Origin: Pseudomonadota bacterium
GTDB taxonomy: Bacteria; Pseudomonadota; Alphaproteobacteria; Rhizobiales; Pleomorphomonadaceae
Length of the DNA: 64,000 nucleotides
Direction of reading: 5' to 3'
NCBI GenBank assembly: GCA_023436885.1
Contig: JAEZHI010000031.1
Location: forward strand, 182,764-246,763
Shown piece after piece: positions 63,255-64,000 of the stretch. A model generated the notes under the pieces. It was given only the letters and a program-made list of their open reading frames with translations, did not search any database and was not told where the DNA came from. The position numbers were made by a program, and so were the translations under genes. The stretch's first letter is position 1; each line of letters begins with the position of its first letter.

Positions 63255-63838
63255 GCAACCGCCCTCTCCGTTTCATCGCCGGCTCGATCGCGACGTGACT
63301 TGTAGCGAGCAAGGTATTCAGCTGCCTTCTCCCGCGTGACTCGCTTCCACTCATCCGTCGGATTGTGACGCCCTTTCGCAGGCTCGAAACAAAGCTCGTA
63401 GAGATTGGGGGCACGAAGGTCTCCCCGATGATCTTCGGGGACGATCACTCTAATCAGGCCGAGCTCAACACCGAGGTCAAGCGCGGGCCGAATGGCTTTG
63501 CGAGATACACCGTGCTCGACGAACTGATTGTACCCGACGCACAAGTAACCATTTTCCTGGCCTCCGTGCCGAAGGTGTTCGATTTCGAGCCGTTCAACGA
63601 TGCGACCAAGCGGGATCGGCATCGCCTGCCATGCCGGACTTAGCAGCATTTCGAGACGATGAGGGACGAAGCATGTTCGCCACTTTCCCTTCTTGGGCTC
63701 ACCGGTCGTCCTTCCGGTGGTGCGAGACTTATCGCGCGGATTTACTGCTGCCACGTCACGACTCCGTTGAACAAAATTCAGCGGCAGCATTCGCAACCGC
63801 GAAATCAAAACCATCGAGCGTTGATTGGTCATCATCAT
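63251..63838 (-). CDS. hypothetical winged-helix-like protein of the mobile region
   Basis: A protein of up to 195 residues. The core (FVPHRLEMLLSPAWQAMPIP, IVERLEIEHLRHGGQENGYL, VGYNQFVEHGVSRKAIRPAL, LGLIRVIVPE) resembles replication-initiation or helix-turn-helix proteins common in rhizobial plasmids, ICEs and prophages. ATG 63838 would overlap the next upstream frame by 83 bases; ATG 63790 is an alternative start that reduces this. Function unknown; DNA binding is plausible. Confidence 0.62.
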   Translation of the reverse strand: MMMTNQRSMVLISRLRMLPLNFVQRSRDVAAVNPRDKSRTTGRTTGEPKKGKWRTCFVPHRLEMLLSPAWQAMPIPLGRIVERLEIEHLRHGGQENGYLCVGYNQFVEHGVSRKAIRPALDLGVELGLIRVIVPEDHRGDLRAPNLYELCFEPAKGRHNPTDEWKRVTREKAAEYLARYKSRRDRAGDETERAVA

Positions 63839-64000
63839 CGCGCCAATACTTCGCGACTTGCCCCATTACCCCAACGTCGGCAATGCAAGTTGCTGGCTCT
63901 GACATGATTGCTTTATCTAGAGCGATGAGCTGCAGAACCAACGCCTCTGCCTCATCGCCTTCGCATCCGATAGAAGCGGAAATTTGCTCGGCTTTTGCTT
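63756..64000 (-). CDS. partial hypothetical gene at the right edge
   Basis: The frame is open to the window end (codons begin at 63998), so the start is outside. The visible residues include AEQISASIGCEGDEAEALVL and QVAKYWRDDDDQSTLDGFDF, ending AEFCSTES. Acidic and plausible as coding sequence, but it overlaps the start region of the next gene. Not recognised. Confidence 0.4.
   Translation of the reverse strand, partial: AKAEQISASIGCEGDEAEALVLQLIALDKAIMSEPATCIADVGVMGQVAKYWRDDDDQSTLDGFDFAVANAAAEFCSTES

Noticed and set aside
55256..64000. Second attachment site derived from the tRNA-Arg 3' end
   Set aside because: No copy of the last bases of the tRNA-Arg gene was found in the remaining window, so an island end cannot be defined here.

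Overview
The window is a high-GC chromosomal segment of an alphaproteobacterium, most likely of the Rhizobiales (Hyphomicrobiales). The evidence is the adjacent divK-pleD pair, an NDUFS4-type complex I subunit, a DUF3572 protein, a zinc-ribbon DinB, DUF1236 and DUF6074 proteins, and a tRNA-His without an encoded G-1 and with A73. The [FeFe]-hydrogenase maturation genes hydE, hydF and hydG are uncommon in this order and point to a lineage able to live with little oxygen. Genus assignment is not possible from sequence reading alone.

Layout. 0-10 kb: a truncated GNAT domain, a large chemoreceptor, transaldolase with a SorC-type regulator, small enzymes, a Ser/Gly/Pro-rich protein and an OmpR/EnvZ-type two-component pair. 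10-14.4 kb: a gliding-type (GldFG-like) ABC operon. 14.7-18.3 kb: ethanolamine ammonia-lyase eutBC and an orphan sugar-binding protein. 18.3-26.6 kb: hybrid-cluster protein (hcp), hydE, and a divergent hydG-aspA-hydF operon, but no hydA. An apparently overlooked 44-codon membrane-protein gene lies between hcp and hydE. 26.8-29.8 kb: a MarR/HpaR-type regulator, a DUF1349 protein, an orphan ABC ATPase, two tRNAs and a VanZ-like protein.

29.8-38.4 kb looks like one catabolic regulon: a PotABCD-type importer with a DeoR regulator, a divergent SDR dehydrogenase, and a coupled APH-type kinase plus class III aminotransferase-fold phospholyase pair. TGTTG/CAACA inverted repeats sit in both of its promoter regions, and a third copy lies upstream of a D-aminopeptidase gene at 45.8 kb. 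38.5-43.5 kb is a ribose-type ABC operon with a ROK regulator. 46-52.6 kb holds pleD, divK, dinB, an Lrp-type regulator and an arginase-ornithine cyclodeaminase operon (arginine to proline).

From about 52.9 kb the character changes. A chemoreceptor is cut by an in-frame stop, two tRNAs follow, then a decayed Y-family polymerase. After this comes an AT-richer three-gene operon that I read as a toxin-antitoxin-chaperone (TAC) system: RelE/HigB-like toxin, XRE antitoxin with a C-terminal tail, and SecB-like chaperone. The right end is a phage or phage-satellite remnant whose main landmark is a prohead-protease/major-capsid fusion gene, with an oppositely oriented HEPN-like cargo gene.
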